64,000 nucleotides of DNA from Lepidodermella squamata. Its lineage: Eukaryota > Gastrotricha. The notes beneath the pieces are model-generated. The model searched no databases, was not told the origin of the DNA, and saw only the letters and a program-made list of their open reading frames with translations. The stretch covers positions 3,534,001-3,598,000 of the forward strand of contig JBLDXI010000054.1 in assembly GCA_047495785.1 (NCBI GenBank), given 5' to 3'. The number at the start of each line of letters is the position of its first letter. Positions within the stretch are counted from its first letter, which is position 1. The position numbers and the translations under genes were made by a program. Shown piece after piece: positions 10,442 through 21,766 of the stretch.

Positions 10442-13147
10442 GGCAATTTCCGGTTTTAAAATTGCGGATAAAATATGCTAGTATAAATCTACAGGTGAAA
10501 AGTAGAAATGAGAATTGCGTTTTGTTCGGAAAAGCAGTGATTATAAGCGTGATTTATTGGTGGTTTCTAGCGTCACAACCCCACGCGATTAAGATTGTAA
10601 TGAAAAAACAGGCTTAGCAAAAGGTCACAGAAGAACACAAGAAATAACAGCCTGGCATCATCTTCCTGGAAAGTGTTCCTTAAGCCCATTCTGTAATTGA
10701 AAAAGTTGCCACACTCTACCCAGGTGTAGGTGTAGATGCAAGCCTATCATCATTAGGGGCAAATAAAAGATGTGACATGGATTATGGAGAAGAGTCGCTG
10801 AATAATTAGCTAACCAAGAAAGGAAAATCGAAATTTTGTCGCAAGGACAAAAGTAGAGTGAAATCTGCGATTTGATGAAACAAAGAAACCCTGATGGCAA
10901 ATATGAGGAGTTCGACCCCAGAGTAAGAAACCCTTGCCGCCGCGTTTCCTATATATAAAAAACATACCCGCCTTGTTTTCTCAGCAGATAAAAGAAAATC
11001 GTAGGTTGGGCTTACAATATTTACCGTAAAAATGAATTCGGACTCTAATAGACGGCATATGAAATGAACAAAAAAATTAGCGGATGCGATTTAATCTGGG
11101 TTTTTATGGGAGAGTTATTTTTGGACACTCAACTAATTAGCTAAAACGGGGGCGTATTTTCAATATTTACCTACAGGTAACAAAAATTTGATTTTTTTGT
11201 TTACATTCTGTTGGTAGGCGCTCTCTAGGTGATGTTTATTTCCTAGGTCGCTTCTTGACATTTCATTAGTACTCTAAGTCCATTGTTTTTTAGGTGGAAA
11301 TTGAAAAATTATCTTCGGACTATATTGATTAACCTTCCTTCGGTTCGTTTTAAGAAAAAACTTCTGGAAAATAAGAAATAATAATGAATCATGGTTCCTA
11401 AATTAACCTAAATTTATTTGCAAAAAGTCTTTGCGAAGGGTCATTCCTAATACTACATATATAGAAATGATTCTTGGCTTATTCTTATTGATTTGGCTAA
11501 GATCCATTACGTAGGGGCAAATTTAATTCTTCAGGGCTGATAATAACTGATGCGAAATATGTCTTTTTTCAATATATATTAGTATTCCATTGATTCGCTT
11601 GGGTGGAGAAATAATGATAAATAAAAGGCAGCATACGCGTTTCGGACTTATCGGAAATCACGAGACTAAATGCCCGCGCATGTTTGTATAAGATATATCC
11701 GTCTCGCATTTACTTATCAGAAGCCGCCTCTTGCCAACGCAAACCCCGTGTCTGGAATCATAATTTCAGTTTTTGAGTGGCGAAAAAGGCAGAAAACCAA
11801 AAAAAGAAGGACAGCGAGAACTGACGATATAACACACCCTGCGATGATGCCAAATCTGGTGAAGTTTATAATTTTATGAATAAAAAACAAGACGCGACTT
11901 GGCATTCCAGAAAATTAAAATGTTGGAAAGATCTGCGCATATTATGTGCGTCTGCTTTCTGAGATGCGATTTGCTGTTGTTGCCATTCATCACGATTCTG
12001 CCTGCGCAAATTCTGTCTTGGTGACATGATACAGCTAATAGTTAACATTCTTATTGCGATAACAGACATTTTTTCCCGTGATCAAAGTTCGCAGAGAACG
12101 AACTAAAGCTCGAGGAACACGCATCAAAGATGCGGAAACTCTCCGATTACCGAATTACCAGGGTTTGGAGATCAGTTTCCAGACAGAAGTTAAACTTCGT
12201 GACGGTAACATCTCCCAAGAAAAGATCGGAAAGCCGATAGGAATAGGTTCTTGCTGCCATATATGGATCGATAATTTAATATAGCTGACGATAGCAAAAC
12301 GGATTGGATCAGCTTGGTCACCCGCGCCGATTTGGGATCAGCTGACAGCTAATTAACCGATAATTTCCTAACAATATCCTGTCGCTATTTATAAAATCAC
12401 AGACACATTTTATACTCCACACTTTTTTGTACAACTTTACGGCTAATTTGCTTTGGAATAGGATTTCGACTCATTTTTCTTCATTTCGCGTGCCGACATT
12501 TGGGGTAAAAAAAGACCCCACGGGAATGAAATGACCCCTTGTTTTTTTCACATTTTTACACATTTCAGAGCGTCCTACTGATTACGATTTTGTAGGAAGC
12601 TCAATTGACCTTTTAGTTACCTGGCCATACCTGGATCACCTGGGGTCGCGCTTTTTTATTTTCCTCCGTCCTTTACGACGAACATGATGGAAGGAAAAAT
12701 TTCATCTGAACCTCATCCCTCGTGATTGGTTCTAGATAATTCAATATACAAGGGTCAATTTTACCTGCCTAAACTCACCTATAAATACTAACTTGCCGTG
12801 ACCTCATTTTGGGACATATAACTGGTAGGTAAATGGTATTTTACGCCTCAGTCACGCTTACAATGTTTATATCGGAACAAAGAACCGGTCTGCTGAGTCC
12901 AGTGCGCACTCTAGTCGGACATAATTTCGACACCTTTGGGCCCACGGCACACGCTCAAATTCCAGGACGGTATACGCGCTCAGGTTCCTTTTCCTGAAAC
13001 GCTCATGTCGCGCAAAATGTTGATATAAAGACCTCTCATTCATAAAGTGAAGCGTAAAAAACTTGGGTCGAGCGTACGCTGGCGCCACCGGTGGCTACCA
13101 GTACGCAGGGTTCAAGCTTGGCGGCATTGTTTCACGTGTATCATTGT
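10442..13147. other. Gene-poor region, 2.7 kb
   Basis: No gene could be supported. The most protein-like item is a 62-codon minus-strand frame (11905-11717) with a single hydrophobic segment (IIAGCVISSVLAVLLFLVF) followed by basic residues, which could be a transmembrane exon or microprotein. A plus-strand TATATATAAA near 10951 has nothing recognisable downstream. Confidence 0.4.
11717..11905 (-). CDS. Possible single-pass membrane microprotein or exon
   Basis: The frame is 62 codons long. An ATG start is followed by a basic region, a strong hydrophobic stretch of about 20 residues, then FRHSKTE and a short tail. This resembles a type III or tail-anchored microprotein, but chance hydrophobic frames of this length occur in AT-rich DNA. 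No neighbouring exon could be joined to it. Confidence 0.2.
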   Translation of the reverse strand: MPSRVLFFIHKIINFTRFGIIAGCVISSVLAVLLFLVFCLFRHSKTEIMIPDTGFALARGGF

Positions 13148-13155
13148 TATATAAA
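13148..13155 (+). promoter_or_regulatory. TATA box upstream of SPT-small-subunit-like copy A
   Basis: TATATAAA lies 147 bp before the start codon at 13295, on the same strand. Confidence 0.35.
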
Positions 13156-13294
13156 AATCCCACTCATATTGCGTGGGTAAAATGTTTGTTGCCCCTACAA
13201 CAGAGAGCGTAAGGCCTTAATAAAATAGCAGCAGCGTTGTAATTTTTGTCTTTTATAATTCACAAAAATTGTTCTTGTTGAGCTTGAGTCATCC

Positions 13295-13681
13295 ATGGCT
13301 AGAATGCATAACCATCTCAACGGCCATGCGAAGCACATTGTGGCCGATCAGGAGCAGAATGAGATCACGTGGCGTGTTAACCTCAAGCGGCGGGGCCATA
13401 ACGAACCTGCCCGAAGCTGGCTGGACCCATCAGATACTGCCTTCCAACGGGCTTGGCACTCGTTCCAGGTCGAAACCGGCATTTGGATCATTTCGCCTTG
13501 GGAAAAAGTTATTTGTGGTAAATTTAGACGCGATTCATCAAAGCCAATAATATTATTGACTATTTTTCTTCGTTCAGTCATCGTGATTTTCGGCACGATT
13601 TTCCTTCTTGGCTATTACTCGGTCAAAGGCGTGCTTGATCTGTCGCATGCGCTGGTTTCGTCGGCTGTTAAATCATCATGA
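13295..13681 (+). CDS. Serine palmitoyltransferase small subunit-like, copy A (2 exons)
   Basis: Exons 13295-13517 and 13578-13681 encode 108 aa. The core FQVETGIWIISPWEKVIC followed by one membrane segment (VIVIFGTIFLLGYYSV) resembles the SPTSSA/SPTSSB family, whose hallmark is a short hydrophobic helix, then LYMLEPWE. That family binds and activates the SPTLC1/SPTLC2 core at the ER and sets acyl-CoA preference in the first step of sphingolipid synthesis. Here EPWE is SPWE, and the N-terminal extension of about 65 residues is longer than in vertebrates (about 70 aa in total). The 60-bp intron is a multiple of three with no in-frame stop, so intron retention would insert 20 residues. Copy B at 14619-14907 has its intron at the matching point. 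Confidence 0.6.
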   Translation: MARMHNHLNGHAKHIVADQEQNEITWRVNLKRRGHNEPARSWLDPSDTAFQRAWHSFQVETGIWIISPWEKVICGKFRRDSSKPIILLTIFLRSVIVIFGTIFLLGYYSVKGVLDLSHALVSSAVKSS

Positions 13682-13878
13682 CACCCTGAAGTCGATTTTG
13701 CTCGATCATTTTAATTTCACTCAATTCAAAATAAATTATGCATTATTTATGCCTATATCGCAAAACTACAGCCAGTTGCTCAATTATCGATGGCGTGATA
13801 ATAATTCCAACATTAACGGCAGTAATAAGGATGGGGCGTCAAAACAGCAATGGCATACCAGCTAAACCACGATATATA

Positions 13879-13899
13879 AGTGTCCAGTGTCCAGTGTCC
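13879..13899. repeat. Tandem repeat (AGTGTCC)x3
   Basis: Three perfect head-to-tail copies of a 7-base unit, in the spacer between the two SPT-like genes. No function is evident. Confidence 0.7.
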
Positions 13900-14618
13900 C
13901 GCATAAATTTGTTTTTCTGAAGCTTTGTATTTGGTTCAATTTTCAATGGTTCAATGAAGGCAATATTGAGTTGAAAATGACGAATGATTATCCGGCTCGA
14001 AGTCTTTGATTGCCCAGTTTTCAATACCTAGTTGACTTCAATTATTCGACACTGACTTGGCCAAAAATCGAACTTTGCCAACCCCCTGAATTTTCCCAAG
14101 CCTTGGATGAGCTTGAATTCGTGGCAGTTTCAACAAAAATCGAATAAAACACTTAAAATACAGATAATAGGAATAACGAGCTAACAGCCAAGTTTAGCGT
14201 TGAAGGAAAACCGGTTTTCTCGATAGACTCATAGCTCATTAGGGGGTTCGGAATCTAGTATAAAGGATGATGGTTAAATCGATTCTCCCTATAGGATTTG
14301 ACCATAGCTAGCAGATGGATGGCAATCCTCAACTAACCCTGTTGTCCAATCTTGAGGGCAAAATCGGCTCCGAGGTTCATTTCTTTCGGATAATATTCTA
14401 GTAACAGTTTCGGTTTTCGGATGCAATGAGGCATGTATCGGATAAAAAAGACATTGGCGGATGAACCCCTCGCCGAACCAAAGTGGCCAGTCGAATAATT
14501 ATCAATCATTCGATTTATCTATTTTCACGCGCCGAAATGTCTGCGTCATACAAAACTCAAGCATAATATCTAGGCGACTTGAAAAATCGTTAAAATAAAT
14601 TCAAATCGCAGCTTAGAA

Positions 14619-14907
14619 ATGCATCGGTCTGAAAACAGCGAAACTGCAAGTTGGCAGGACAATCTGTTGCGGCGGAACAAGACTACGCCACCTGCTCAAA
14701 GATGGCTGCTGAAGCATTTGTACAGCTTTCAAATAGACAGCGCCGTCTACGTGCTTTCAGCTTGGGAAACTGGTGTAGTTTGTAAGTTATAACGAAACTC
14801 CTTCTTCGTATATTAGAAAATTTCGCATTTTTCTAGATTTCATAACTGCCGCAGTTTTGGCCTGGCTTGTCTACTTGGCGGCTTGGTGTTTCTCTTCAAT
14901 TTTTTGA
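14619..14907 (+). CDS. Serine palmitoyltransferase small subunit-like, copy B (2 exons)
   Basis: Exons 14619-14781 and 14837-14907 with a 55-bp intron encode 77 aa, close to the 70-odd aa of known SPT small subunits. The core YSFQIDSAVYVLSAWETG is followed by a hydrophobic helix (ITAAVLAWLVYLAAW). It aligns with copy A through the W-x-FQ-x(6)-WII/VYVLS-x-WE stretch. Both genes are interrupted in phase 1 five codons after the glutamate of that WE. Shared intron position and tandem placement show common descent. The EPWE motif is reduced to SAWE. The role is inferred to be ER membrane regulation of serine palmitoyltransferase; a different small membrane protein family remains possible. Confidence 0.57.
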
Positions 14908-17567
14908 CGCCTCAGAATTTTTTCGCAGAAGAATTTCAATTAAAAATAAACTCATGGTGTCGCGAAATTCCCTTGTGTTCCGTAGAAAGATTGAGGAATT
15001 TTCAGTTGGTTATGTATTCCCTGCTGCTATCATGTATATGTATATCGAAAGAAAGGAGACTGATCATACTATAGGGGTATCGTAATGAGACCCCATGCCG
15101 TGAGAAAACTCACACCCTTAGCATATTTTATTCATATTAGCAAAACCTAGTTAACGCCGAATTCAACGAAACGCAAAAACATCGCCGAAAACTGACCAAG
15201 CCGGCGTAAAATCACGGAAATTATTATGAAATATTTGCAATTTTTTGCGTGTCACAAGTAAATATTTTCTTGTCCCCAGGTAAATATTGCTTCCTTTTTC
15301 ATCGATTCAAGACAATAGGTGAGAATTGCTATAAATACCTCAGTGCAAAGATAGGCCTTTTGTTTAATTTTTGCGTGTAAAATATATTCAATCTGGCCAT
15401 AAATAAAACGGGCCATATGCGCTATATTACCTCCCGCTCCGCCTCAAAATCGCGTAAATAACAATAGATACCATACCATATATGGCTTAAGCGTAAATTA
15501 TTCAACATGTTTGAAACTTTGCGAGCATCGTCGCTTCTACATCGTGCGATATATATAGTAGAAAATTGAAAAAAATTCAATATAACCACACCAGGTGGAC
15601 CATTGAAAAGTCGCGTGACTCTTTCGCTGAAATTAATCGAGCAATAGGCACCTGTAGCTTGTCATTCAACTTTTCGATTTTATTACACCTCATCATCACT
15701 AGCCGCTAAGTATTACAACGCGTTTCAGTAAAAATCTGGCCCAATGCTCATATTTGCGGGTACATAGCCGTCAGTTTTGGCAGGTATATGTATGAAAGCT
15801 AAAAACCGGGAAAAGCAAAGCGCAACTACGGTTGAAGCGCCACGCTAGAATAATTGCTGTAATAGCTGGCGAAAAATATCCAAGGTGTTATATATCACAC
15901 ATCATTTTGTAGAAATTAAAAACCGGTGCCATTGTAATAAGTAGCGCATTAACAGTTTTATCTGCCATTATTATAATATTAAAATTATTTTTGAACACAA
16001 TTTCTATTGTAAAAGTCTGATATCCTCTTTCTAATTAAAAAAAGCATCTTTTTTTACTAGAGAAATTGATATTTTGCTGTGTCTTTTCAATAGGGCTTTG
16101 TTATATGGAATTCCTTCCTGGTGTCTCATGAGTGAAGTCTTTATTTCAAGACATGAGACTGTTTTTCACTCTCCGTAGTTATTGTGAGAGCTAGAATCCT
16201 ATTTTTAGATGTTATTCCAACCACTTTCAGCGTTGAATTATTCCGATATAACAGGTGTAAGTTTCTCCGCGAATTACCTTTCACGATGAATTCGGTGCGT
16301 AGTAATATTTTTGTTTTTCTAAATTAATTTTCAACCCGCGTTGCGCGCGTCCTTTCGCGCCTCGCGCAACAACACGCATCTTGTTAACGGTGTTTCATCA
16401 ACGGAAGCTATAGGTATATGCCACCATATCACGAACTCTTCGCTCGCTATACTATAATATAACTCTTGTTATTTTTCCGTCGGCGACCGCCTTCTGCTTC
16501 GCCATTATTTTCGTTAGATTATTGCCCAAGCTATGATGTGATGTTGGTTTTATATAGGTATACACCTAGCCATCGCAGACAGGTAAATGGCGATGAGGAA
16601 TGCTTGTAATAATTTTTATTAAGGTAGTAGCTATAGGAGTGCACACGTTAGCACGCGAGTTAGACTCGACGTTTTTGACGCGCGATTATTATACCCACCA
16701 GCAGCAGGTATATTCGGGAACGCCTGTAGTAGTAGTAGTAGTAGGTATAAGTATATGAAGTGTAATGCGACACAGAAATATAAGTGTCATGCTAACGATG
16801 ATGAGCTCGGTACACACTCACGTTCATTGACTCGCGACTATACAACTACACATTGGCACTGGCTGTGAAATTCCTACCTTTTACAGTGCCGTGTTAGATT
16901 GTTTATTATAATTATAATATGTTAAATACAACAAGACGCTCGTCGATAGCCATGCGATGAGATGGCACGATTTCAGCCACAAGAGGCGCAACCAACTCTC
17001 AATTTTTCGTGAAGCGTGTGCTTTGGTTAACCTACTATACACGAGTTAGAATTCGTCATCGCATGTGTTCAGATCTCTTTTGATGACGACAAACTACCCG
17101 GCTATTAACAGGTAGACACTCATAGAACTGAATGCTTTACTCATAACTAGGTAGAGGCATATTTCACGTATGAAACAACTTTTTCACCCCGTTCGCAGTT
17201 GTTACGTCAGGCTGGCCCTCAGGTGACCTCGCACTAGCCGGCTAAAATATCGGCACTACTTTTGTTGAAATTATATGCCCCGGAAGCATTCACAAGTTCG
17301 CAATATCATGCTGAACTGGCGCAAATAATTTTAGCGAATTTTCAAGCATCTCATACAAATTGTCCCGATTTTTCTATAATATAGAGGCTAATATTTTTTG
17401 TTATTGTTATTTTGTTATATGCCAATGTAAACATTATTTATATCACCTTGTAACACTTATAATGCGTCCATAATGACGTTTTAATTATACGAATAACTCA
17501 TTATCCTTGTAACTTGGATATATTTTTCCTTGCATCTCTAGGTGTTTTTGTAACTGTTTGAAAAAAA
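14908..17567. other. Gene-free region, 2.7 kb
   Basis: No coding evidence. It contains a plus-strand TATAAATA at 15330-15337 with no gene recognised after it, and a short GTA microsatellite at 16726-16743. The last part is presumably the promoter of the Rab-like gene. Confidence 0.5.
16726..16743. repeat. Microsatellite (GTA)x6
   Basis: Six perfect GTA units. Confidence 0.8.
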
Positions 17568-18332
17568 ATGGACGATGGAAGGCGGACAATGCTCAAAATT
17601 GTTTTAACGGGTGATTGCAAAGTTGGGAAAACGGCCTTAGCTCGCCGATACTCAGGCGAAGATTTCTCACCTACCTACCTGCCAACAATCAGCCCTAAAT
17701 ACTCTGTTAAAGAAGTTAAAACTCAAGGCCGACATGTTCTTCTACAGGTAAGAGTTGTTTCGCATTGAATTACCTAATTTTCGATTGATGGCTGCTCCTA
17801 GATTTGGGACATGTCTGGCCGCGAAGATTTTTTCGAATTTCTAGGCGTAAATTTCTTCCGTGATGCCGACTGCTGCGTTCTCGTCTATGATATAACCAAT
17901 AAATCATCTTTCGACTCCCTTAACAAATGGCTCAACGAATTTTTGATACAGGTTTGCCTTCATGCATTTCATCTTTTCTTCGATTTCAATGATTTTTATT
18001 TTCAGGCTAATTGTTTTAATATTTCGAATTTTCCTATCGTTGTTGTTGGGTCGAAGTCTGATCTTAGCGCGTCTCGGCAGGTGTCGCGTCAGCACGTCGA
18101 GCAGTGGTGCGCGGCGAAATGCAGCGCCGTTGGCCCGCTTCGAAATATCATCCACACGGAAATTTCGGCGAAAAATAACTCGGACGTAAAATCGCTCTTC
18201 TCAACTATCGCTAAACACTGCCTTATCATGGAAAGTGTTGGCCAGCCGACGTCGCCGACTAGTAATCACTCAACCGGGCAAAATATCAAGAAGAACCTTC
18301 AATTACTAGGCTGCTGTTGTAATTTGTTGTAG
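17568..18332 (+). CDS. Divergent Rab7-like small GTPase (3 exons)
   Basis: Exons 17568-17747, 17802-17951 and 18006-18332, both introns 54 bp, encode 218 aa. The P-loop GDCKVGKTAL and the switch I threonine (LPTISPKY) are present. Rab7 is the closest match: ADCCVLVYDIT, WLNEFLIQA, NFPIVVVG and RQV...QWC follow its pattern. Two nucleotide-binding motifs are altered. WDTAGQE is WDMSGRE, so the catalytic Gln is Arg, and NKxD is SKSD. ISAK is kept. The C-terminus GCCCNLL can be read as a CaaX box (CNLL) next to further cysteines, as in Rab8-type ends, rather than Rab7's CxC. A role in endosome or lysosome traffic is inferred. The changes suggest weak GTP hydrolysis and altered base recognition. 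Intron 2 is stop-free and in frame. Confidence 0.88.
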
Positions 18333-18437
18333 ATTTTCTGTCATAAAAAAAGTTAGCCTTTTAAAAATAATAACCTCTTTAACACTTTCTTCTTCTTTAT
18401 ATATCATTTTTTTGGAAATTAAAAGCAACGAACGATT

Positions 18438-20996
18438 TTATCGGTGAGTAGTCGTTACGGTTAATGTTCGGCTAGCGTAGGTTGCTAAAGATGAGGAAAA
18501 TCCGGTGAATCTTCGTGATTCGCTGTTTCGCCCGAATCTGCTGCGTAAAACGGCCCAATTTGTGATTAAAATCGTAGAAATCGACGTGAGCAAAAGGATC
18601 AAGCAAACGGCGACTTGACCAGCTACATTTGCCGAATTTGTTATCAAATAAACGAAAATTATCGCGAAGAACAATACAACGTGATTCATCCCTGCCACGC
18701 AAATGTAACGAGCTTCGGCAATTTCAGCGACTAGCAAGCTCGATTTCAGGCTAAGAAGGTAACCAGCTCCAGGGATTAGTATGACAAGTTGAAGTAGGAC
18801 TAAGCCGAGAATCCAGTAGCTAACGAAATTACTCTCGCAAACGATGATTTGGGGGGTGACGTAGCTATCAGCCGACCAGTTGAAGTACCTTTTACCCTCA
18901 GGTGTGGTTAGATGGCTGCGAATAGGGTCGAGACACAGCCATACAATTAAGATGACGAAATTAGCGGCTAGTAGTCCAACCTTTGACGCTAGCACAAATT
19001 TGCTCTGCCACATTCTTTCGTGTAGATATTTCAGGTCGTTCTGCCTGTTTTGAACCGCCAATTGCTCCTGGTATCGACGATTCGCCGAGGCTAAACGTCT
19101 GCTTTCGTTGGGATTTTTCTTCCTCTGGGAACTTGCGAGTCGTTGCTCGCGGTGGACGCGGTGGAAGACGACGACTCGGAAGAATAAAACCCCGGTAATT
19201 AGCGAGCATCCCGTCGACCAAAATGCGTATCGAAGATAGCATGACACAGACCCCCAAACACTGGCCCAATTCTCAACCATACATACCGCGCTAAGGTTGA
19301 TCATCAAACATCCGATAGCTACTTGGATTTTGTTGATTTTCAACGACTTTTTAGCTTCGGGAGGCGGGGTTCTACCTCGAGGCTCTTCGCTGAGGCGGGC
19401 TATCGCAATATTGGGAACTGTTCGAAACGAAAACACTAAAACAACAACTTCAGCTATTTGAATTAGTATCGTGAGAGCTTCGATAACCCTCGACAGATAA
19501 CCTTTTCCTTCGTAGTCGAGGGTGAATTGCTCTCCAGGGCGGTCTTTAACAGGCATTTCCTGCCAGACGCATGCAGAACAAACTGTATCAATAACATAGC
19601 TGTTCAAATCTGACGTAGAAAGATTGCTAAATCGTGTAACTTTGCTGAAAAATTCGTAGGAAGACGTGGAATGCTGCCACCTTAAAACAGCCTGAGGCTC
19701 ATTGTCCATTTCCAGTCTCCTTGAGTATTGCTGCACTCCAGATCGGAGGCTGACGTATCTGATACCAGCAGCACTTGCGTTTACGTAACTAGCGATTAAT
19801 CTAGGCTGGGTTGTGTAGTTCGAAAGGGTTAGGTTGGCTTTATTCAACACCTTTTCCGCATTGTCTAGGGTTAAAATGGCCTGGAGCATGGCGTCATGGC
19901 ACGAGTGTTTCATCATCTGATCAGCTGATCGGGATGAACCGGTCATAGTATCGAAACGACGCTCGAATTCTTGCAAATCATAGCCTAGAGCTGTTTTCCC
20001 GTTATCATTCGGAGCGTTTTGAAATGCCCCAATCCAATAACTGATATTTAGCTGGTCTCTGATTGCTGCTACCGAACAACCAAGCGGTAAGGACGCGATG
20101 TCCGTAAATGGGTCGATAATTCCTCCGGTTTGGATGATAAAAGCGAATCTTGGCCCGGTTATGTTGAATAAGTAAGTCTGGCATAAGAAATCAATTATAA
20201 TTGACAGAGTTGTGGTCTGAAGAACTATGATTCGTAAATCACTTGCTTTCAGATCTGCCATAACGTCATCGCTTAGATCGATAAAGATCTTGCTAAATTC
20301 AACCTTTACTCCGGCATTTTCTGCGATGGTTTGGAAGTTCTTCGCATCTGTGTAGTCTCGAGCATTCGCTGCATATCCAAGAAGAGCAACACTTCCCCAT
20401 TTTCCAACTTGTTTTATGAACTTGACCATGGCGTAGAGGGTGAGAGCTGCAGGGACTTTAATCCGGTACAAATTAGGATAGCTGACCCGGTTTCCAGCGA
20501 CAGACGAGCCTAAACATCCCGAGCTAATCCCAATCATGTCGATGTGTTGGAAAAAAGTCGCGAGTTGCTTGCAACCGACTGATGATGATGGGGAAATTGT
20601 TATTGGAGATCTGATCTCGGCAGAGGTTGACACACCCGTCTCTCCTCGCGCGAATCTTATTGTTGAGCTGATAGCGTCTATTCCTTGAAAAGATTCGTCG
20701 GCGTATTCGATTCTTAGCTTGTAATTCGGTAGTATTTCAGGTGAATTGTTTGCAGCATCAACGGCGATTTGCATCGACGCTTGACATGAGCGGCCGTCGC
20801 GAAGCCCATTTCCTGTTCTCTGAATGAAAGCAAGTATCACCAAAGTGTCTCTAGGTTCCTTTAGAGCTTCGTTGAATGAATTGAAGAATAACAAGAAGAT
20901 CAAGCTGGAGTGGATAACTGGCTTGCCGACCTTATCATGATTGTAAGGTTGCATAGAAATGACAATGCAGCCAATTAAATTATCGAAAGATGCCAA
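18438..20996 (-). CDS. GABA-B-like class C GPCR, copy 1 (single exon)
   Basis: The frame is 852 codons with no intron. After a hydrophobic N-terminus comes a periplasmic-binding-protein-like ligand domain (about residues 50-480, starting TLVILAFIQRTGNGLRDG), then seven membrane segments (about 500-810). GABA-B signatures are SCYLRYAFW at the top of TM3 with a basic exit (FHRVHRE), VILIVWLCLDPIR in TM4, and EARYICVAG before TM6. The start may instead be the Met 14 codons in (20954), which sits closer to the hydrophobic segment. It pairs with 21767-24259, which is alike along its whole length. GABA-B receptors are obligate heterodimers acting through Gi/o, so two neighbouring paralogues could be partners, but no ligand can be named. 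Single-exon structure is odd here. Confidence 0.85.
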   Translation of the reverse strand: MASFDNLIGCIVISMQPYNHDKVGKPVIHSSLIFLLFFNSFNEALKEPRDTLVILAFIQRTGNGLRDGRSCQASMQIAVDAANNSPEILPNYKLRIEYADESFQGIDAISSTIRFARGETGVSTSAEIRSPITISPSSSVGCKQLATFFQHIDMIGISSGCLGSSVAGNRVSYPNLYRIKVPAALTLYAMVKFIKQVGKWGSVALLGYAANARDYTDAKNFQTIAENAGVKVEFSKIFIDLSDDVMADLKASDLRIIVLQTTTLSIIIDFLCQTYLFNITGPRFAFIIQTGGIIDPFTDIASLPLGCSVAAIRDQLNISYWIGAFQNAPNDNGKTALGYDLQEFERRFDTMTGSSRSADQMMKHSCHDAMLQAILTLDNAEKVLNKANLTLSNYTTQPRLIASYVNASAAGIRYVSLRSGVQQYSRRLEMDNEPQAVLRWQHSTSSYEFFSKVTRFSNLSTSDLNSYVIDTVCSACVWQEMPVKDRPGEQFTLDYEGKGYLSRVIEALTILIQIAEVVVLVFSFRTVPNIAIARLSEEPRGRTPPPEAKKSLKINKIQVAIGCLMINLSAVCMVENWASVWGSVSCYLRYAFWSTGCSLITGVLFFRVVVFHRVHREQRLASSQRKKNPNESRRLASANRRYQEQLAVQNRQNDLKYLHERMWQSKFVLASKVGLLAANFVILIVWLCLDPIRSHLTTPEGKRYFNWSADSYVTPQIIVCESNFVSYWILGLVLLQLVILIPGAGYLLSLKSSLLVAEIAEARYICVAGMNHVVLFFAIIFVYLITNSANVAGQVAVCLILLLTSISTILITNWAVLRSRFGRNSESRRFTGFSSSLATYASRTLTVTTTHR

Positions 20997-21766
20997 ATTG
21001 TCAAATGCTGTGCTCTTCGCGAATTATCTGTTCAATTAGGATGTATATTACTTGTCCTTCGAAGATGAGTCGATATACATCTGCATCGTGCATCCGGTGA
21101 AACGTTAGCTTACCCATTCCTTACAGTCATCAGCGCCTTTTACACCCCGCATCATATCCGCATGCAGTCACGTGGAAATTTGATCCTGGCAATACCTTGA
21201 CGAAGGGGTAAAAGTAAAAATGGGGCGTTTTTAGATGGGCGGATCTTACTTTGAAATCTACCCGTAATTCATTTGGAAAATTAAGCATTTATCCCTGCTT
21301 AAAATAACTTCCTGTTTCGTTCCACAGATGGGTGATTGAGTGCCTCCGCCATATAGGTACAAACTCTTTTAACGTACATTCAAGCTCTGATGTCAGATCG
21401 ATAAAACTAGACTTAGACACAATGTCGTTCACTATAGAAATTTCGAAAATCAGCCAAATATTATTGACACTGTAGAATTTGAGGTAGGACCAGGGGAGAG
21501 ACCCGAGGGTTCTCCGATGAGTTCATTGTTTACATTGCTTATGTTCACCTTGAAACTCACATAAACAAGCCAAAATCAGACTTTTTCGGCCGAACTATCG
21601 ATATTCGTCATCAGCTCATAGAGGGCTTTCGAATGACACCGAATTTGGCTGGGTTCAAGTTTACCTGTGTCCGAATTTAGGGACTCTCAACTGTCCGAAA
21701 TTAGAGCTGTTTCCTCTAAAGCTTCTCAAATTTTATTTTCGCTTGAAACTGGTGTGTACTTTAAAA
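20997..21766. other. Spacer between the two GABA-B-like genes
   Basis: This holds the promoter of copy 1 and the 3' flank of copy 2. No gene is seen. One copy of the dispersed AAATGGGGCGTTTTTA motif lies at 21218-21233. Confidence 0.4.

Noticed and set aside
16726-16743. let-7-like GTAGTAGGT in the GTA run
   Set aside because: It is a simple GTA microsatellite. The full let-7 sequence and a hairpin partner are absent.
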